64,000 nucleotides of DNA from SIG299 sp045531895 (GTDB lineage Bacteria > Bacillota > Clostridia > Lachnospirales > Lachnospiraceae). Each line of letters starts with the position of its first letter. Position 1 is the stretch's first letter. Location of the stretch: NCBI GenBank assembly GCA_045531895.1, contig JAZSEW010000026.1:1-64000 (forward strand), read 5' to 3'. Shown in pieces: positions 32,940 through 43,063 of the stretch. Under the pieces are notes generated by a model that was not told the DNA's origin, did not search any database, and worked only from the letters and a program-made list of their open reading frames with translations. The position numbers and the translations under genes were made by a program.

Positions 32940-34280
32940 ATGGGTAAGTATTTCGGAACAGACGGTTTTCGTGGTGAAGCAAACGAAGACTTAACAGTAG
33001 AGCATGCATATAAAGTAGGACGGTATCTTGGCTGGTATTACGGTCAGGAACACAAGGCGAAGGTAGTCATCGGTAAAGATACCCGCCGTTCCAGTTATAT
33101 GTTTGAGTATGCATTGGTAGCAGGTTTGACAGCCAGCGGCGCAGATGCATATCTGTTACATGTAACCACAACTCCAAGTGTATCTTATGTAGTAAAAAGT
33201 GAGGATTTTGACTGTGGCATCATGATTACAGCCAGTCATAATCCTTTTTATGATAACGGAATTAAAATTATTAACAGTTATGGTTATAAGGTGGAGGCTG
33301 AGGTAGAGGATAAGGTGGAAGCCTACATTGACGGAAAAATCGAAGAACTTCCTCTCGCTAAGAAAGAAAATATCGGTCGTACAGTTGACTATGCCATGGG
33401 CAGACACCGCTATATCGGACATCTGATTTCCATTGCAACCAGAGCTTTTAAGGATATCAAGGTGGGGCTTGATTTGGCGAATGGTTCTGCAACTACGGTA
33501 GCAAAGGGAGTTTTTGATGCTCTTGGTGCGAAAACATACGTTATGAGTAATGAACCAAATGGTTTTAACATTAATACCGATTGCGGTTCCACCCATATCG
33601 AACATCTTCAGAAGTTTGTGGTAGATAACGGTCTTGCTGTCGGATTTGCCTATGATGGTGATGCAGATCGTTGTCTTGCAGTAGATGAAAAGGGCAATAT
33701 TGTAGACGGTGACCAGATTATGTATCTTTGCGGGTTATATATGAAGGAACGGGGCGAGCTGAACAACAATACGGTTGTTACTACCGTCATGTCCAATATG
33801 GGCTTATATAAGGCATTGGATGCAGCCGGTATTGCTTATGAACAGACTGCGGTTGGTGACAAATATGTATTCGAAAATATGCAGAAAAATAATCACTCTT
33901 TAGGTGGTGAAAATTCCGGTCATATTATTTTCAGTAAGCATGCCATGACCGGTGACGGTATTCTGACGTCCTTAAAGATTATGGAAGTAATGTTAGAGAA
34001 GAAGCAGCCATTGTCTGAACTGTTAAAGGATATGAAGATTTATCCACAGGTGTTAAAGAATGTCCGTGTTCGTGATAAAAAAGAAGCCAGAGAGGATATG
34101 GAAGTGCAGGCGGCAGTTAAGGCAGGAGAGGCAAAGCTTGCCGGGGATGGCAGAATTCTTCTTCGTGAGAGCGGTACCGAGCCTGTGATTCGTGTAATGG
34201 CAGAAGCAGGAACCATGGAGCTTTGCAATGAAGTGGTAGATGACATTGTTGATGTTCTTAAGAAATTTAAGGTAGAATAA
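32940..34280 (+). CDS. glmM: Phosphoglucosamine mutase
   Basis: 446 residues. It interconverts glucosamine-6-P and glucosamine-1-P for UDP-GlcNAc and cell wall synthesis. Family motifs: start MGKYFGTDGFRGEAN, active serine in TASHNP (Ser99), metal loop DGDADR and the C-terminal RESGTEPVIRVMAEA phosphate-binding loop. The ATG at 32940 follows AGGAGG; the open frame upstream lies in the neighbouring gene. It is likely cotranscribed with the diguanylate cyclase. Confidence 0.95.
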   Translation: MGKYFGTDGFRGEANEDLTVEHAYKVGRYLGWYYGQEHKAKVVIGKDTRRSSYMFEYALVAGLTASGADAYLLHVTTTPSVSYVVKSEDFDCGIMITASHNPFYDNGIKIINSYGYKVEAEVEDKVEAYIDGKIEELPLAKKENIGRTVDYAMGRHRYIGHLISIATRAFKDIKVGLDLANGSATTVAKGVFDALGAKTYVMSNEPNGFNINTDCGSTHIEHLQKFVVDNGLAVGFAYDGDADRCLAVDEKGNIVDGDQIMYLCGLYMKERGELNNNTVVTTVMSNMGLYKALDAAGIAYEQTAVGDKYVFENMQKNNHSLGGENSGHIIFSKHAMTGDGILTSLKIMEVMLEKKQPLSELLKDMKIYPQVLKNVRVRDKKEAREDMEVQAAVKAGEAKLAGDGRILLRESGTEPVIRVMAEAGTMELCNEVVDDIVDVLKKFKVE

Positions 34281-34324
34281 GATGGAACAAAAGGAGGCCT
34301 GTTCTAAATTATCAAAAAAAATAC

Positions 34325-34353
34325 TGGTAATTTGGAAAAAGGTATGATATACT
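34325..34353 (+). promoter_or_regulatory. Possible promoter of the tig operon
   Basis: TGGTAA (34325-34330), 17-base spacer, TATACT (34348-34353). A small 5' leader hairpin follows (GGTAGG 34371-34376 with CCTACC 34390-34395). The -35 match is weak. Confidence 0.4.
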
Positions 34354-34421
34354 AATCGGTATTGTGGGTAGGTAGGCGTAAAGGTGATACCTACCAAGAG
34401 GTTTAAGGAGGAAATTTTTTA

Positions 34422-35708
34422 ATGAGCTGTAAAGTAGAGAATTTAGAAAAGAACATGGCTAAGCTTACTATCGAAGTAAGTGCAGAAGAATTTGAGAAGG
34501 CTTGCGAAAAGGCATATCAGAAGAATAAGAATAAGATTAACGTACAGGGCTTCCGCAAAGGTAAAGCTCCAAGAAATGTAATTGAAAAAATGTACGGTGC
34601 AGGTGTATTTTTTGAAGATGCTGCAAATGAGTTAATTCCTGACGCATATGCCGAGGCTGCAAAGGAAAGCGGTCTTGACATCGTTTCCAGACCGGAAATT
34701 GATGTTGTACAGATTGAAAAGGGTAAGGATTTCATCTTCACAGCAGAAGTTGCAGTAAAGCCTGAAGTTACTCTTGGTGCATACAAGGGCATTGAAGTAG
34801 AAAAGGTTGCTGTAGAAGTAACTGAGGAAGAAGTAGCTGCAGAGTTAAACAGAGTTCGTGAGCAGAATTCCAGAATGATTACAGTAGATGACAGAGCAAT
34901 CGCTAGTGGCGACCTTGCTAACATTGATTATGAAGGTTTCTGTGACGGTGTACCATTTGCAGGCGGTAAGGATTCCGGCTATGATTTAGCAATCGGCTCC
35001 CATTCCTTCATTGATACTTTTGAAGACCAGTTAATCGGCAAGAATATTGGCGATGAAGTAGAAGTAAATGTAACTTTCCCGGCAGAATATCATGCTGCGG
35101 AATTAGCAGGAAAGCCGGCAATGTTCAAAGTTAAGGTAAACGGCATTAAAGTAAAGGAACTTCCTGAGTTAGACGATGATTTTGCGCAGGATGTATCTGA
35201 ATTTGATACTTTAGATGAATACAAAAACGACTTAAAGGCAACAATTCTGGAAAGAAAAGAAAAAGAAGCTAAGTCCGTAAAGGAAGAGGCGGTTATCGAT
35301 AAAATTATCGAGGGTGCTACCATGGAAATTCCTGAGCCGATGATTGATAACACTGTTCGTCAGATGGCAGATGATTTTGCACAGAGAATTCAGGCGCAGG
35401 GTCTTTCTATTGAGCAGTACTTCCAGTTCACAGGCATGAATGCAAACACATTTATGGAGAACTTAAAGCCACAGGCACTTAAGAGAATCCAGAGCAGACT
35501 TGTATTAGAGGCTGTTGTTAAGGTTGAGAATATTACAGCATCTGAAGAAGACGTAAACAAAGAAATTACAAATATGGCAGAAATGTACCAGATGGAAGTT
35601 GATAAGTTAATGGAACTTGTTGGCGAAGAGGAAAAGAAGGCGATGGCAGAGGATGTTGCTGTTCAGAAGGCTCTTGACTTCGTAATGGCTGCTGCTGTTG
35701 AAAAGTAA
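34422..35708 (+). CDS. tig: Trigger factor
   Basis: 428 residues, the ribosome-bound chaperone and peptidyl-prolyl isomerase. The N-terminal ribosome-binding part carries the signature FRKGKAPRNVIEKMYGAGVF; the FKBP-like domain is around 155-245 (ANIDYEGFCDGVPFAGGKDS, EVNVTFPAEYHA), followed by the helical C-terminal chaperone part. AGGAGG lies 8 bases ahead of the ATG. First gene of the tig-clpP-clpX-lon-ysxC cluster, which pairs folding with proteolysis. Confidence 0.95.
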   Translation: MSCKVENLEKNMAKLTIEVSAEEFEKACEKAYQKNKNKINVQGFRKGKAPRNVIEKMYGAGVFFEDAANELIPDAYAEAAKESGLDIVSRPEIDVVQIEKGKDFIFTAEVAVKPEVTLGAYKGIEVEKVAVEVTEEEVAAELNRVREQNSRMITVDDRAIASGDLANIDYEGFCDGVPFAGGKDSGYDLAIGSHSFIDTFEDQLIGKNIGDEVEVNVTFPAEYHAAELAGKPAMFKVKVNGIKVKELPELDDDFAQDVSEFDTLDEYKNDLKATILERKEKEAKSVKEEAVIDKIIEGATMEIPEPMIDNTVRQMADDFAQRIQAQGLSIEQYFQFTGMNANTFMENLKPQALKRIQSRLVLEAVVKVENITASEEDVNKEITNMAEMYQMEVDKLMELVGEEEKKAMAEDVAVQKALDFVMAAAVEK

Positions 35709-35729
35709 TATATAAGTTGAAATAAAGTA

Positions 35730-35755
35730 ATCTGCCCGCTTTTTTGTGGGCAGAT
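35730..35755 (+). terminator. Hairpin between tig and clpP
   Basis: ATCTGCCC pairs with GGGCAGAT around a T-rich loop; no T-run follows the stem. It may partly terminate or mark RNA processing within the operon. Confidence 0.5.
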
Positions 35756-35794
35756 ACTTTGCTATGTAAAAGTGAGAAAACAGGGAGGCTTAAC

Positions 35795-36379
35795 ATGAGT
35801 TTTGTACCTTATGTTGTGGAACAGACCAGTAAGGGAGAACGTTCCTACGATATTTACTCCAGATTATTAAAAGACAGAATCATTTTTCTTGGTGATGAAG
35901 TAAATGACACTACAGCAAGTCTTGTAGTTGCCCAGTTGTTGTTTTTAGAGGCAGAAGATCCAAAGAAGGATATTCATCTTTACATCAACAGCCCGGGGGG
36001 GTCCGTAACCGCAGGTATGGCAATTTATGATACCATGCAGTTTATTAAGTGTGATGTATCTACCATTTGTATCGGTATGGCAGCCAGCATGGGTGCTTTC
36101 CTGCTTGCAGGCGGTGCAAAGGGTAAGAGAATGATTCTTCCGAATTCTGAGGTAATGATTCACCAGCCATCCGGCGGTGCAAGAGGTCAGGAAACAGAAA
36201 TCCGTATTGCGGCGGAGAATATTTTAAGAACAAGAAAGAAATTAAACGAGATTCTTGCAGCAAATACCGGTAAGCCGGTAGAGGTAATTGCTGCTGATAC
36301 TGAGCGTGACAACTACATGACCGCAGAACAGGCTTTGGAATATGGTCTTGTAGATGTAATTGTCAAAGAGAGAGCATAA
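35795..36379 (+). CDS. clpP: ATP-dependent Clp protease proteolytic subunit
   Basis: 194 residues. Serine protease barrel that degrades proteins fed by ClpX. Catalytic triad visible: Ser98 in GMAASMGAF, His123 in VMIHQPSGG, Asp in DTERDNYM (expected 172). The ATG at 35795 follows GGGAGG; in-frame starts upstream lie in the intergenic hairpin. The frame and length match the family. clpX starts 24 bases after its stop. Confidence 0.96.
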   Translation: MSFVPYVVEQTSKGERSYDIYSRLLKDRIIFLGDEVNDTTASLVVAQLLFLEAEDPKKDIHLYINSPGGSVTAGMAIYDTMQFIKCDVSTICIGMAASMGAFLLAGGAKGKRMILPNSEVMIHQPSGGARGQETEIRIAAENILRTRKKLNEILAANTGKPVEVIAADTERDNYMTAEQALEYGLVDVIVKERA

Positions 36380-36403
36380 GCAAGGGCTGACGGAGGTAGA
36401 TTA

Positions 36404-37672
36404 ATGGCAAAATCAGATGATAAGAATATGGTTTGCTGTTCCTTTTGCGGAAAGCGTCAGGACCAGGTACACAGAATGCTTGCCGGCATGAACGGTGCAT
36501 TTATTTGTGATGCCTGTGTAGATCTCTGTTCCGAAATCATGGAAGAAGAGGAAGAAGATGCAGCCGCGCCTGCGGAGTATGCGGGAGAGCAGGGAATCAA
36601 TCTGTTAAAGCCGAAGGAAATCAAAGAATTCCTTGACCAGTATGTTATTGGTCAGGAAGAAGCAAAGAAGGTGCTTTCGGTTGCCGTTTACAATCACTAT
36701 AAGAGAGTATTGTCTTCCGAAGAATCTGAAGTGGAGCTTCAGAAGAGTAATATTTTAATGATAGGTCCGACCGGTTCCGGTAAAACCTATCTTGCACAGA
36801 CATTAGCCAAGCTTTTGAATGTTGCGTTTGCAATTGCAGACGCAACAGCCTTAACAGAGGCAGGTTATGTTGGTGAAGATGTAGAAAATATTCTGTTAAA
36901 GATTATTCAGGCTGCCGACTTTAATATTGAACGCGCAGAATTTGGTATTATCTACATCGATGAAATCGATAAAATTACAAGAAAATCCGAAAATACATCC
37001 ATTACAAGAGATGTTTCCGGCGAAGGTGTACAGCAGGCATTGTTAAAGATTCTGGAGGGAACGGTAGCTTCTGTTCCGCCACAGGGTGGCAGAAAACATC
37101 CGCATCAGGAATTCATTCAGATTGATACCACTAATATTCTCTTTATCTGTGGTGGCGCTTTTGACGGTCTGGAACGAATTGTGGAAAACAGAATCGGAGA
37201 AAAGGCAATGGGCTTCTCGGCAAAATTGTATGAGAAAGAAGACAAAAATATCGGCGAGTTATTCCGTCAGGTAATGCCTCAGGATTTGGTAAAGTTTGGG
37301 TTGATTCCTGAATTTATCGGACGTGTTCCGGTACATGTGGCATTGGATATGTTAGATGAGGATGCCCTTATCAGTATCCTGCGCGATCCAAAGAATGCCC
37401 TGACCAAGCAGTATCAGAAGCTGTTTGAGTTAGATGGCGTGGAGTTGGAATTCGAAGAGGATGCGCTCAGGGTATTTGCAAAACGAGCCTTGGAGTATAA
37501 GACAGGTGCACGTGGTCTTCGTTCTATAATGGAAAAGACACTTCTTGAAACAATGTATCAGATGCCTTCCGATGAAACGATTTTAAAGTGTATCGTGACA
37601 AAGGAGTCAGCTGAAGGCTCTGAACAGCCTAGTCTTCTGGTCTCCGGTGGCGGACAGAAGCACGGCAGATAA
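36404..37672 (+). CDS. clpX: ATP-dependent Clp protease ATP-binding subunit
   Basis: 422 residues. AAA+ unfoldase for ClpP. N-terminal zinc finger (CCSFCGKRQDQVHRML, CDACVDLC), Walker A GPTGSGKTY, Walker B FGIIYIDEIDKI and the ClpP-docking loop region around 270. It is complete at both ends. GGAGG lies ahead of the ATG. Next gene lon begins 87 bases on, after a terminator hairpin. Confidence 0.96.
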   Translation: MAKSDDKNMVCCSFCGKRQDQVHRMLAGMNGAFICDACVDLCSEIMEEEEEDAAAPAEYAGEQGINLLKPKEIKEFLDQYVIGQEEAKKVLSVAVYNHYKRVLSSEESEVELQKSNILMIGPTGSGKTYLAQTLAKLLNVAFAIADATALTEAGYVGEDVENILLKIIQAADFNIERAEFGIIYIDEIDKITRKSENTSITRDVSGEGVQQALLKILEGTVASVPPQGGRKHPHQEFIQIDTTNILFICGGAFDGLERIVENRIGEKAMGFSAKLYEKEDKNIGELFRQVMPQDLVKFGLIPEFIGRVPVHVALDMLDEDALISILRDPKNALTKQYQKLFELDGVELEFEEDALRVFAKRALEYKTGARGLRSIMEKTLLETMYQMPSDETILKCIVTKESAEGSEQPSLLVSGGGQKHGR

Positions 37673-37694
37673 GAAGAGTAAGAAAATAATGTGT

Positions 37695-37743
37695 AAAGCA
37701 GGCTGACAGAAAATTCCGTGGAATGATGTCGGCCTGCTTTTTT
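37695..37743 (+). terminator. Terminator between clpX and lon
   Basis: AAAGCAGGC pairs with GCCTGCTTT, with an apical ATTCC/GGAAT stem, and Ts to 37743. A SD and ATG for lon follow within 17 bases, so lon could have its own promoter or be attenuated. Confidence 0.8.
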
Positions 37744-37759
37744 AGAGAGGAAGAATGCA

Positions 37760-40120
37760 ATGAGTGAAGAAAAACAGCTGATGCCTGTGGTGGCACTAAA
37801 AGGTATTACCATGCTTCCGGGCATGTTGATTCACTTTGACATACAAAAAGAATCCAGCATCAGTGCAATCAATGTGGCGTTGCGGGAAGGAAAGTATATT
37901 CTTGTTATTACCCAGAAAAATACGGCGGTGGACGACCCGGAACAGGTAGATTTGTATCCGATGGGAACAGTTTCCGTAGTCAAGCAGATGATTAAGATGC
38001 CGGGAAATCAGATTCGCGTATTGGCAACCGGTGTTCGCAGAGGGTATCTGGAAGAGCTTGTATCTACAGAACCGCATCTGGAGGGGATGGTATCTCTGCC
38101 GGAGGAAGTAAATGCAGACTCTCTGACAATTATCGAGCAACGGGCAATGCTGCGTGGCTTAAAGGATATGCTGGATGTTTATGTGACAACGAATGAAAAG
38201 TTTGGTAAGGATATTGTAAAGCAGTTGATGAGTGTGGATACGGTAGATGCTTTGATAAATCAGGTGGCAATCAGTGTACCAATGACGATTACTTCCAAAC
38301 AGAAGATTCTGGATGCCGTTCATATCGTAGACCGGTATGAGGCAATTATGGTGATTCTTGCCAATGAAATAGAAATCATTCGTATCAAAAAGGACTTACA
38401 GGCAAAGGTAAAAGCAAAGGTTGACAAGAACCAGAAGGACTATGTGCTCAGAGAGCAGTTAAAGGTAATCCGTGACGAGTTAGGGGATGGTTCTACCGGA
38501 GATGACATTCCGGAGCTTTATACAAAGCTGGAGCAATTAGAAGCTGAAGAAGACGTAAAAAAGAAAATTAAAAAAGAAATTGACCGGTATAAATCCGTAT
38601 TGGGAAGCCAGTCGGAAAGTGCGGTGGCAAGAGGCTATGTGGAAACACTGCTTGCACTGCCATGGGACCATGCCACCAAGGATAATCTGGATATTGCCAG
38701 AGCGGAAAAAATATTAAACAGGGATCATTATGGCTTGGAAAAGGTAAAGGAACGTATTCTGGAATTTTTGGCAGTCCGTGCGTTGAATGAAAAGGGTCAG
38801 GCACCGATTATTTGTCTGGTAGGACCTCCAGGAACAGGAAAAACATCCATTGCAAGGTCTGTTGCCACGGCACTTAAGAAGGAATATGTCCGTATTTGTC
38901 TCGGAGGTGTCCGTGATGAAGCAGAAATCCGTGGGCATAGAAGAACCTATGTTGGTGCAATTCCTGGCCGATTAATCCAGGCCTTAAAATCTGCAAAAGT
39001 AAAGAATCCGCTGATGTTGCTTGATGAGATTGATAAGGTCAGTAGTGATTTTAAGGGAGATGTGGCATCTGCATTGCTGGAAGTATTAGATCCGGAACAG
39101 AATAAGCATTTTGCCGATCATTATGTAGAAATTCCGGTGGATTTGTCGGAAGTACTGTTTATATGTACAGCGAATTCTACCCAGACTATTCCGAGACCGC
39201 TGTTAGACCGAATGGAAATTATTGAAGTGCACAGCTATACGGAAAACGAAAAGTATCATATTGCGAAAGATCACCTGGTGCCAAAGCAGTTAGAAAAACA
39301 TGGTCTGACAAAGAAAGAATTGCAGATTAAGGCGGATGGTCTTCGGGAAGTGATTGCAAGCTATACAAGAGAAGCCGGTGTGCGTTCCCTGGAACGAAAA
39401 ATCGGTGAGCTGTGCCGCAAGGCAGCCAAGGAAGTGTTAAAGGCTCGTCAGGCCGGAACTGAATTTGAATCAATTAAAATATCAAAGAAAAATGTAACAG
39501 ATTACCTCGGTAAAAAGAAATACCGTCAAAAGAAAGCTAATGAAGCGGCAGAGGTCGGTATTGTACGTGGGCTTGCATGGACGGAGGTTGGCGGTGACAC
39601 ATTGCAGATAGAAGTAAACAGCATGCCGGGTAAAGGAAATTTGCAACTCACCGGAAAGCTTGGGGATGTGATGAAGGAATCCGCCCAGATTGCCTTGAGC
39701 TTTGTACGTTCCAAGGTGGAAAATACAGATGTTCCGGCGGAATATTTTGAAAAGCATGATTTTCATTTGCATGTGCCGGAGAGAGCAGTACCGAAAGACG
39801 GACCTTCTGCCGGAATTACGATGGCAACCGCTTTTTATTCCATGGTGTTGAATCTTCCGGTAAAAGCAGATGTGGCAATGACGGGAGAAATTTCCCTGCG
39901 GGGAAAGGTACTTCCGATTGGTGGCTTGAAAGAAAAACTTCTGGCCGCAAAGCAGGCAGGAATAAAAATGGTGCTGATTCCGAAGGATAACGAACCTGAT
40001 CTGGAAGAAATTTCTGATGAAATTATCGGAGATATGACAGTGCTTCCTGTATCCGGCATGGATGAAGTGCTGGAGCATGCATTGGTACAAAAGCAGAGTT
40101 CGAAAAGGAGATTGATATGA
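37760..40120 (+). CDS. lon: ATP-dependent Lon protease
   Basis: 786 residues. N-terminal substrate-binding domain (residues 8-200), AAA+ ATPase (Walker A GPPGTGKTS near 354) and the Ser-Lys protease domain (PKDGPSAGI with Ser683, GGLKEK with Lys724). The length is typical for LonA. It degrades damaged or regulatory proteins. GAGGAAG precedes the ATG. Its TGA overlaps the ATG of ysxC (ATGA), so translation is coupled. Confidence 0.96.
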   Translation: MSEEKQLMPVVALKGITMLPGMLIHFDIQKESSISAINVALREGKYILVITQKNTAVDDPEQVDLYPMGTVSVVKQMIKMPGNQIRVLATGVRRGYLEELVSTEPHLEGMVSLPEEVNADSLTIIEQRAMLRGLKDMLDVYVTTNEKFGKDIVKQLMSVDTVDALINQVAISVPMTITSKQKILDAVHIVDRYEAIMVILANEIEIIRIKKDLQAKVKAKVDKNQKDYVLREQLKVIRDELGDGSTGDDIPELYTKLEQLEAEEDVKKKIKKEIDRYKSVLGSQSESAVARGYVETLLALPWDHATKDNLDIARAEKILNRDHYGLEKVKERILEFLAVRALNEKGQAPIICLVGPPGTGKTSIARSVATALKKEYVRICLGGVRDEAEIRGHRRTYVGAIPGRLIQALKSAKVKNPLMLLDEIDKVSSDFKGDVASALLEVLDPEQNKHFADHYVEIPVDLSEVLFICTANSTQTIPRPLLDRMEIIEVHSYTENEKYHIAKDHLVPKQLEKHGLTKKELQIKADGLREVIASYTREAGVRSLERKIGELCRKAAKEVLKARQAGTEFESIKISKKNVTDYLGKKKYRQKKANEAAEVGIVRGLAWTEVGGDTLQIEVNSMPGKGNLQLTGKLGDVMKESAQIALSFVRSKVENTDVPAEYFEKHDFHLHVPERAVPKDGPSAGITMATAFYSMVLNLPVKADVAMTGEISLRGKVLPIGGLKEKLLAAKQAGIKMVLIPKDNEPDLEEISDEIIGDMTVLPVSGMDEVLEHALVQKQSSKRRLI

Positions 40121-40728
40121 ATGTAAATAATGTATCGCTGGAAACGGTTTGTGGCATTACAAGTACTCTGCCGGAAAATGTACTTCCGGAGTTTGCTTTT
40201 GCAGGTAAGTCCAATGTGGGCAAATCTTCCCTGATTAATGCAATGATTAATCGTAAGGCTCTGGCAAGAACCTCCTCACAGCCGGGTAAAACCCAGACCA
40301 TCAATTTTTATAATGTGGAAAATCAGCTGTACTTTGTAGATCTGCCGGGTTACGGCTATGCAAAGGTATCGCAGGAAATCAAGGCAAAGTGGGGAAAAAT
40401 GATTGAACGTTATCTGCAAAAATCCGGGCAGCTGAAGCTGGTATTCCTGCTTATTGATATTCGTCATGAGCCTTCTGCCAATGATAAAAACATGTATGAA
40501 TGGATTGAGTATAACGGTTTTGAACCTGTAATTATTGCTACCAAGTTAGATAAGATTAACCGTAGTCAGGTGCAGAAGCATCTAAAAATGTTACGTACGG
40601 GACTGGGACTGAAGAAAGAAACTATTCTGATTCCGTTTTCCTCGGAAACAAAGCAGGGAAAGGAAGAAGTCTGGCAGATTATTGATTCCTATCTGGCAGC
40701 CGGGCAGGACGGAGAAACAGAAGCATGA
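40117..40728 (+). CDS. ysxC: Ribosome biogenesis GTPase YsxC/EngB
   Basis: 203 residues. GTPase needed for 50S assembly. Motifs: P-loop GKSNVGKSSLINAM, DLPGYGYA (G3), TKLDKINR (G4). The stop overlaps the next ATG (ATGA). Located last in the proteostasis cluster, the usual position in Clostridia. Confidence 0.95.
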   Translation: MNVNNVSLETVCGITSTLPENVLPEFAFAGKSNVGKSSLINAMINRKALARTSSQPGKTQTINFYNVENQLYFVDLPGYGYAKVSQEIKAKWGKMIERYLQKSGQLKLVFLLIDIRHEPSANDKNMYEWIEYNGFEPVIIATKLDKINRSQVQKHLKMLRTGLGLKKETILIPFSSETKQGKEEVWQIIDSYLAAGQDGETEA

Positions 40729-41384
40729 AAAAATATCTGACCAAAGAAATGTTAAAAAGAAATCTTGTCATGCTGTTTGCTGTCTGTATGATGGGGGTAT
40801 GTGTACAGTTTTTAAACCTGACCAATCTCGGACCGGATCCTTGCTCTGCTTTGAATTACGGTATGGCCGCAAGGCTTCATATGACTTTCGGAAATTATCA
40901 GTTGCTATTTAATGTGATTTTATTTTTGATTGTGGTATTTCAGGATCGGACTTTATTTGGTACAGGTTCCTTGGGTAATATGATTTTAGTGGGTTATTCT
41001 GCTGATTTTACCGGCTGGCTGTTAGAGAAGGCAGGATTGATGGCAAAATTTCAGAATATGACAACCGGGCTTGCCATTGGTATTATGGTTCCGACATTGC
41101 TAGTATTTCTTGTGGTAGCGGCATTGTATATGAACTGCGGGCTTGGAACCGCTCCATATGATGCAGTTCCGTTTCTTGTACACCGGAAACTGGAAAAAGC
41201 CACAGAGAAAACCATTCCGTTCCGGTTTATCCGGATTGCTTTTGACGGAATTGTAACCCTTGCAGCCTTTTTTATAGGTGGTAGTATTGGAATTGTAACC
41301 GTACTTATGATTTTTCTTTTGGGACCGGCGGTGGACATGGTATCCGGCCTGGTGAAAAAGAGTGGAATTTTTGCGGAAAAATAA
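40725..41384 (+). CDS. YczE/YyaS-like membrane protein
   Basis: 219 residues with about five membrane segments, resembling YczE/YyaS/YitT-type transport-like proteins (GLGTAPYDAVPFLVHRKLEK, FDGIVTLAAFFIGGSIGIVT). YczE homologues have been linked to nonribosomal peptide production in B. subtilis; the activity is unknown. It shares ATGA with ysxC, so it is part of the same operon, and lies convergent with the DUF4364 gene. Confidence 0.82.
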   Translation: MKKYLTKEMLKRNLVMLFAVCMMGVCVQFLNLTNLGPDPCSALNYGMAARLHMTFGNYQLLFNVILFLIVVFQDRTLFGTGSLGNMILVGYSADFTGWLLEKAGLMAKFQNMTTGLAIGIMVPTLLVFLVVAALYMNCGLGTAPYDAVPFLVHRKLEKATEKTIPFRFIRIAFDGIVTLAAFFIGGSIGIVTVLMIFLLGPAVDMVSGLVKKSGIFAEK

Positions 41385-41927
41385 TTACTGTTTGCCGGAG
41401 GCAGGAGCACCGGCAGCGAGAGTGGAAATCAGATAGCCGTATACATCGGCACTGCATTCCTTCCAACGGCTGCAGATAGCATCGGCTTCTGCGGCAGAAG
41501 TTACCAGCAAGTTAATATGAACGAGTTCGCTGTCACGCTCTACTACACGGAGCTCCACAACGAACTCGTTTTTCTTTGCCTCATAGTAGTCTGCTGAGGT
41601 GGCAACCATTTCACGGAGCTGGTATTCTTTTTCGGAAAGATAAGCATCAATATCATCCCGGATAGCAACGGAAATTCTGGTGTAAAAAAAAGACAGGGTT
41701 TCCTTGCCGGCAGGGGTGATGCGATATAAATAAGAATTATGGGAGTGTTCTACCTCCACATACTGATCTTCGATTAAATCTTCCAGGGTTTGCTGAATCG
41801 TGATGTAGTTGCAGTATTCCTTTTCCAGAATGAAACGGGTCAGTTCGGTGTTGGTAATCGGAAAATTCATCCGGTCAAGGATATAAAGGATAATCAGTTT
41901 ATAAAGCATCAATGATTCAGATTGCAT
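41385..41927 (-). CDS. DUF4364 winged-helix protein
   Basis: 180 residues. Begins with a winged-helix pattern (LYKLIILYILDRMNFPITNT, TIQQTLEDLIEDQYVE) and a C-terminal part typical of DUF4364 (FYTRISVAIRDDIDAYL). The family is found in Clostridia, presumed regulatory; target unknown. Its start overlaps the end of the radical SAM gene upstream by 11 bases, suggesting a shared mRNA. The C-terminal end is close to the YczE-like stop, with no clear terminator in between. Confidence 0.88.
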   Translation of the reverse strand: MQSESLMLYKLIILYILDRMNFPITNTELTRFILEKEYCNYITIQQTLEDLIEDQYVEVEHSHNSYLYRITPAGKETLSFFYTRISVAIRDDIDAYLSEKEYQLREMVATSADYYEAKKNEFVVELRVVERDSELVHINLLVTSAAEADAICSRWKECSADVYGYLISTLAAGAPASGKQ

Positions 41928-42861
41928 AGTGGTATTTTCCTCCCTGGATAATGTTTCGTGATTTTAGTTCCATACGCAGGTCATTTTGAATTCGTTTTTT
42001 ATCGGTACTCCACAACGGTGCAATAAGCAGGCTTCGCGGACCGTCGCCGGTAAGACGGTAGATGACGATGTGGGGTGGAATCCGTTCTAATAGTGAGAGT
42101 ACAGTGTTGATATATTCGGTGCGTTCCATGCAGGCAAATGCATGATTCTTACATAGCCTTTCGTAGTCTTTTGCAAGGCCTGTCCCTTTTAATATATGCA
42201 GAAGCTGTAATTTTATGCCGTGAACCGGAAGAGAGCATACATAATTGATAGTGTGCTGCATATCATTTAGCGTCTCATAAGGAAGTCCGAGAATACAATG
42301 AACTATCACGGGGATACCGCGAGAGTTCAATGAATGGACAGCTTCCTCGAAGACCGAATTGTCATAACATCGGTTAATATAGGCAATGGATTCTTTTTTT
42401 GATGTCTGCAGACCAAGTTCAACGTAAACCGGCTTTTTTTTGGAAAGACGGGTAAGCAGTTCAAGGACGGGAAGCGGAAGACAATCCGGTCGTGTGCCGA
42501 TGAACAAGCCTTCAATGTCAGGGTGAGTTAAAGCTTCCGTAAAAAGATGTTCCAGATAATCTATCGGGGCATAGGTGACGGTGAAAGATTGGAAATAAGC
42601 AACATAGCCATAGGGTGCTCCGTTTTTGGGAAGCTTGTTTTTTACCTGTAGCTTTGCTGCTTCGATTTGTGCATAAACAGATGTGGTCCGTTCGGCTGCA
42701 AAATCTCCGGAGCCTCTTTCTGAGCAGAAAATACAACCGCCATAACCGGCAGTGCCGTCACGGTTGGGACAGGTGGTGCCACCGGCCAGCGACAGACGAA
42801 AAATTTTTTTGCCAAAGGTTTCTCTAAAATATTCATCTGCACTGTAAAAATAGGGCTTCAT
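41917..42861 (-). CDS. TIGR01212 family radical SAM protein (YtqA-like)
   Basis: 314 residues. Radical SAM enzyme with cysteines at CPNRDGTAGYGGCIFC (spacing C-x11-C-x2-C rather than CxxxCxxC), the hallmark of this family along with SFTVTYAPIDYLEHLF and LHILKGTGLAKDYE. Members are tied to RNA or other modifications but no reaction is proven. The ATG at 42861 fits: GAAAGG is ahead and the family starts with MKPYFYSADEYF. The frame upstream (to 43242) is open but belongs to the divergent rho leader. Confidence 0.9.
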   Translation of the reverse strand: MKPYFYSADEYFRETFGKKIFRLSLAGGTTCPNRDGTAGYGGCIFCSERGSGDFAAERTTSVYAQIEAAKLQVKNKLPKNGAPYGYVAYFQSFTVTYAPIDYLEHLFTEALTHPDIEGLFIGTRPDCLPLPVLELLTRLSKKKPVYVELGLQTSKKESIAYINRCYDNSVFEEAVHSLNSRGIPVIVHCILGLPYETLNDMQHTINYVCSLPVHGIKLQLLHILKGTGLAKDYERLCKNHAFACMERTEYINTVLSLLERIPPHIVIYRLTGDGPRSLLIAPLWSTDKKRIQNDLRMELKSRNIIQGGKYHYAI

Positions 42862-43063
42862 TTCTAAAATACCTTTCTGAAAAATGGGGTTGTACAGAAA
42901 ATAATTGTACCACGGACAAAGTTTTTCGTCAATCAAACGAAATACATCTTTTCTTTTTTTTGAAGATAGTGTATAATGATACCAAATCATAAGAGTTCTT
43001 ATGTTGTACGTTATATGTTTCCCTGCATCCCCCAAATTATGAAATGAGTAAAAGGAGAATATT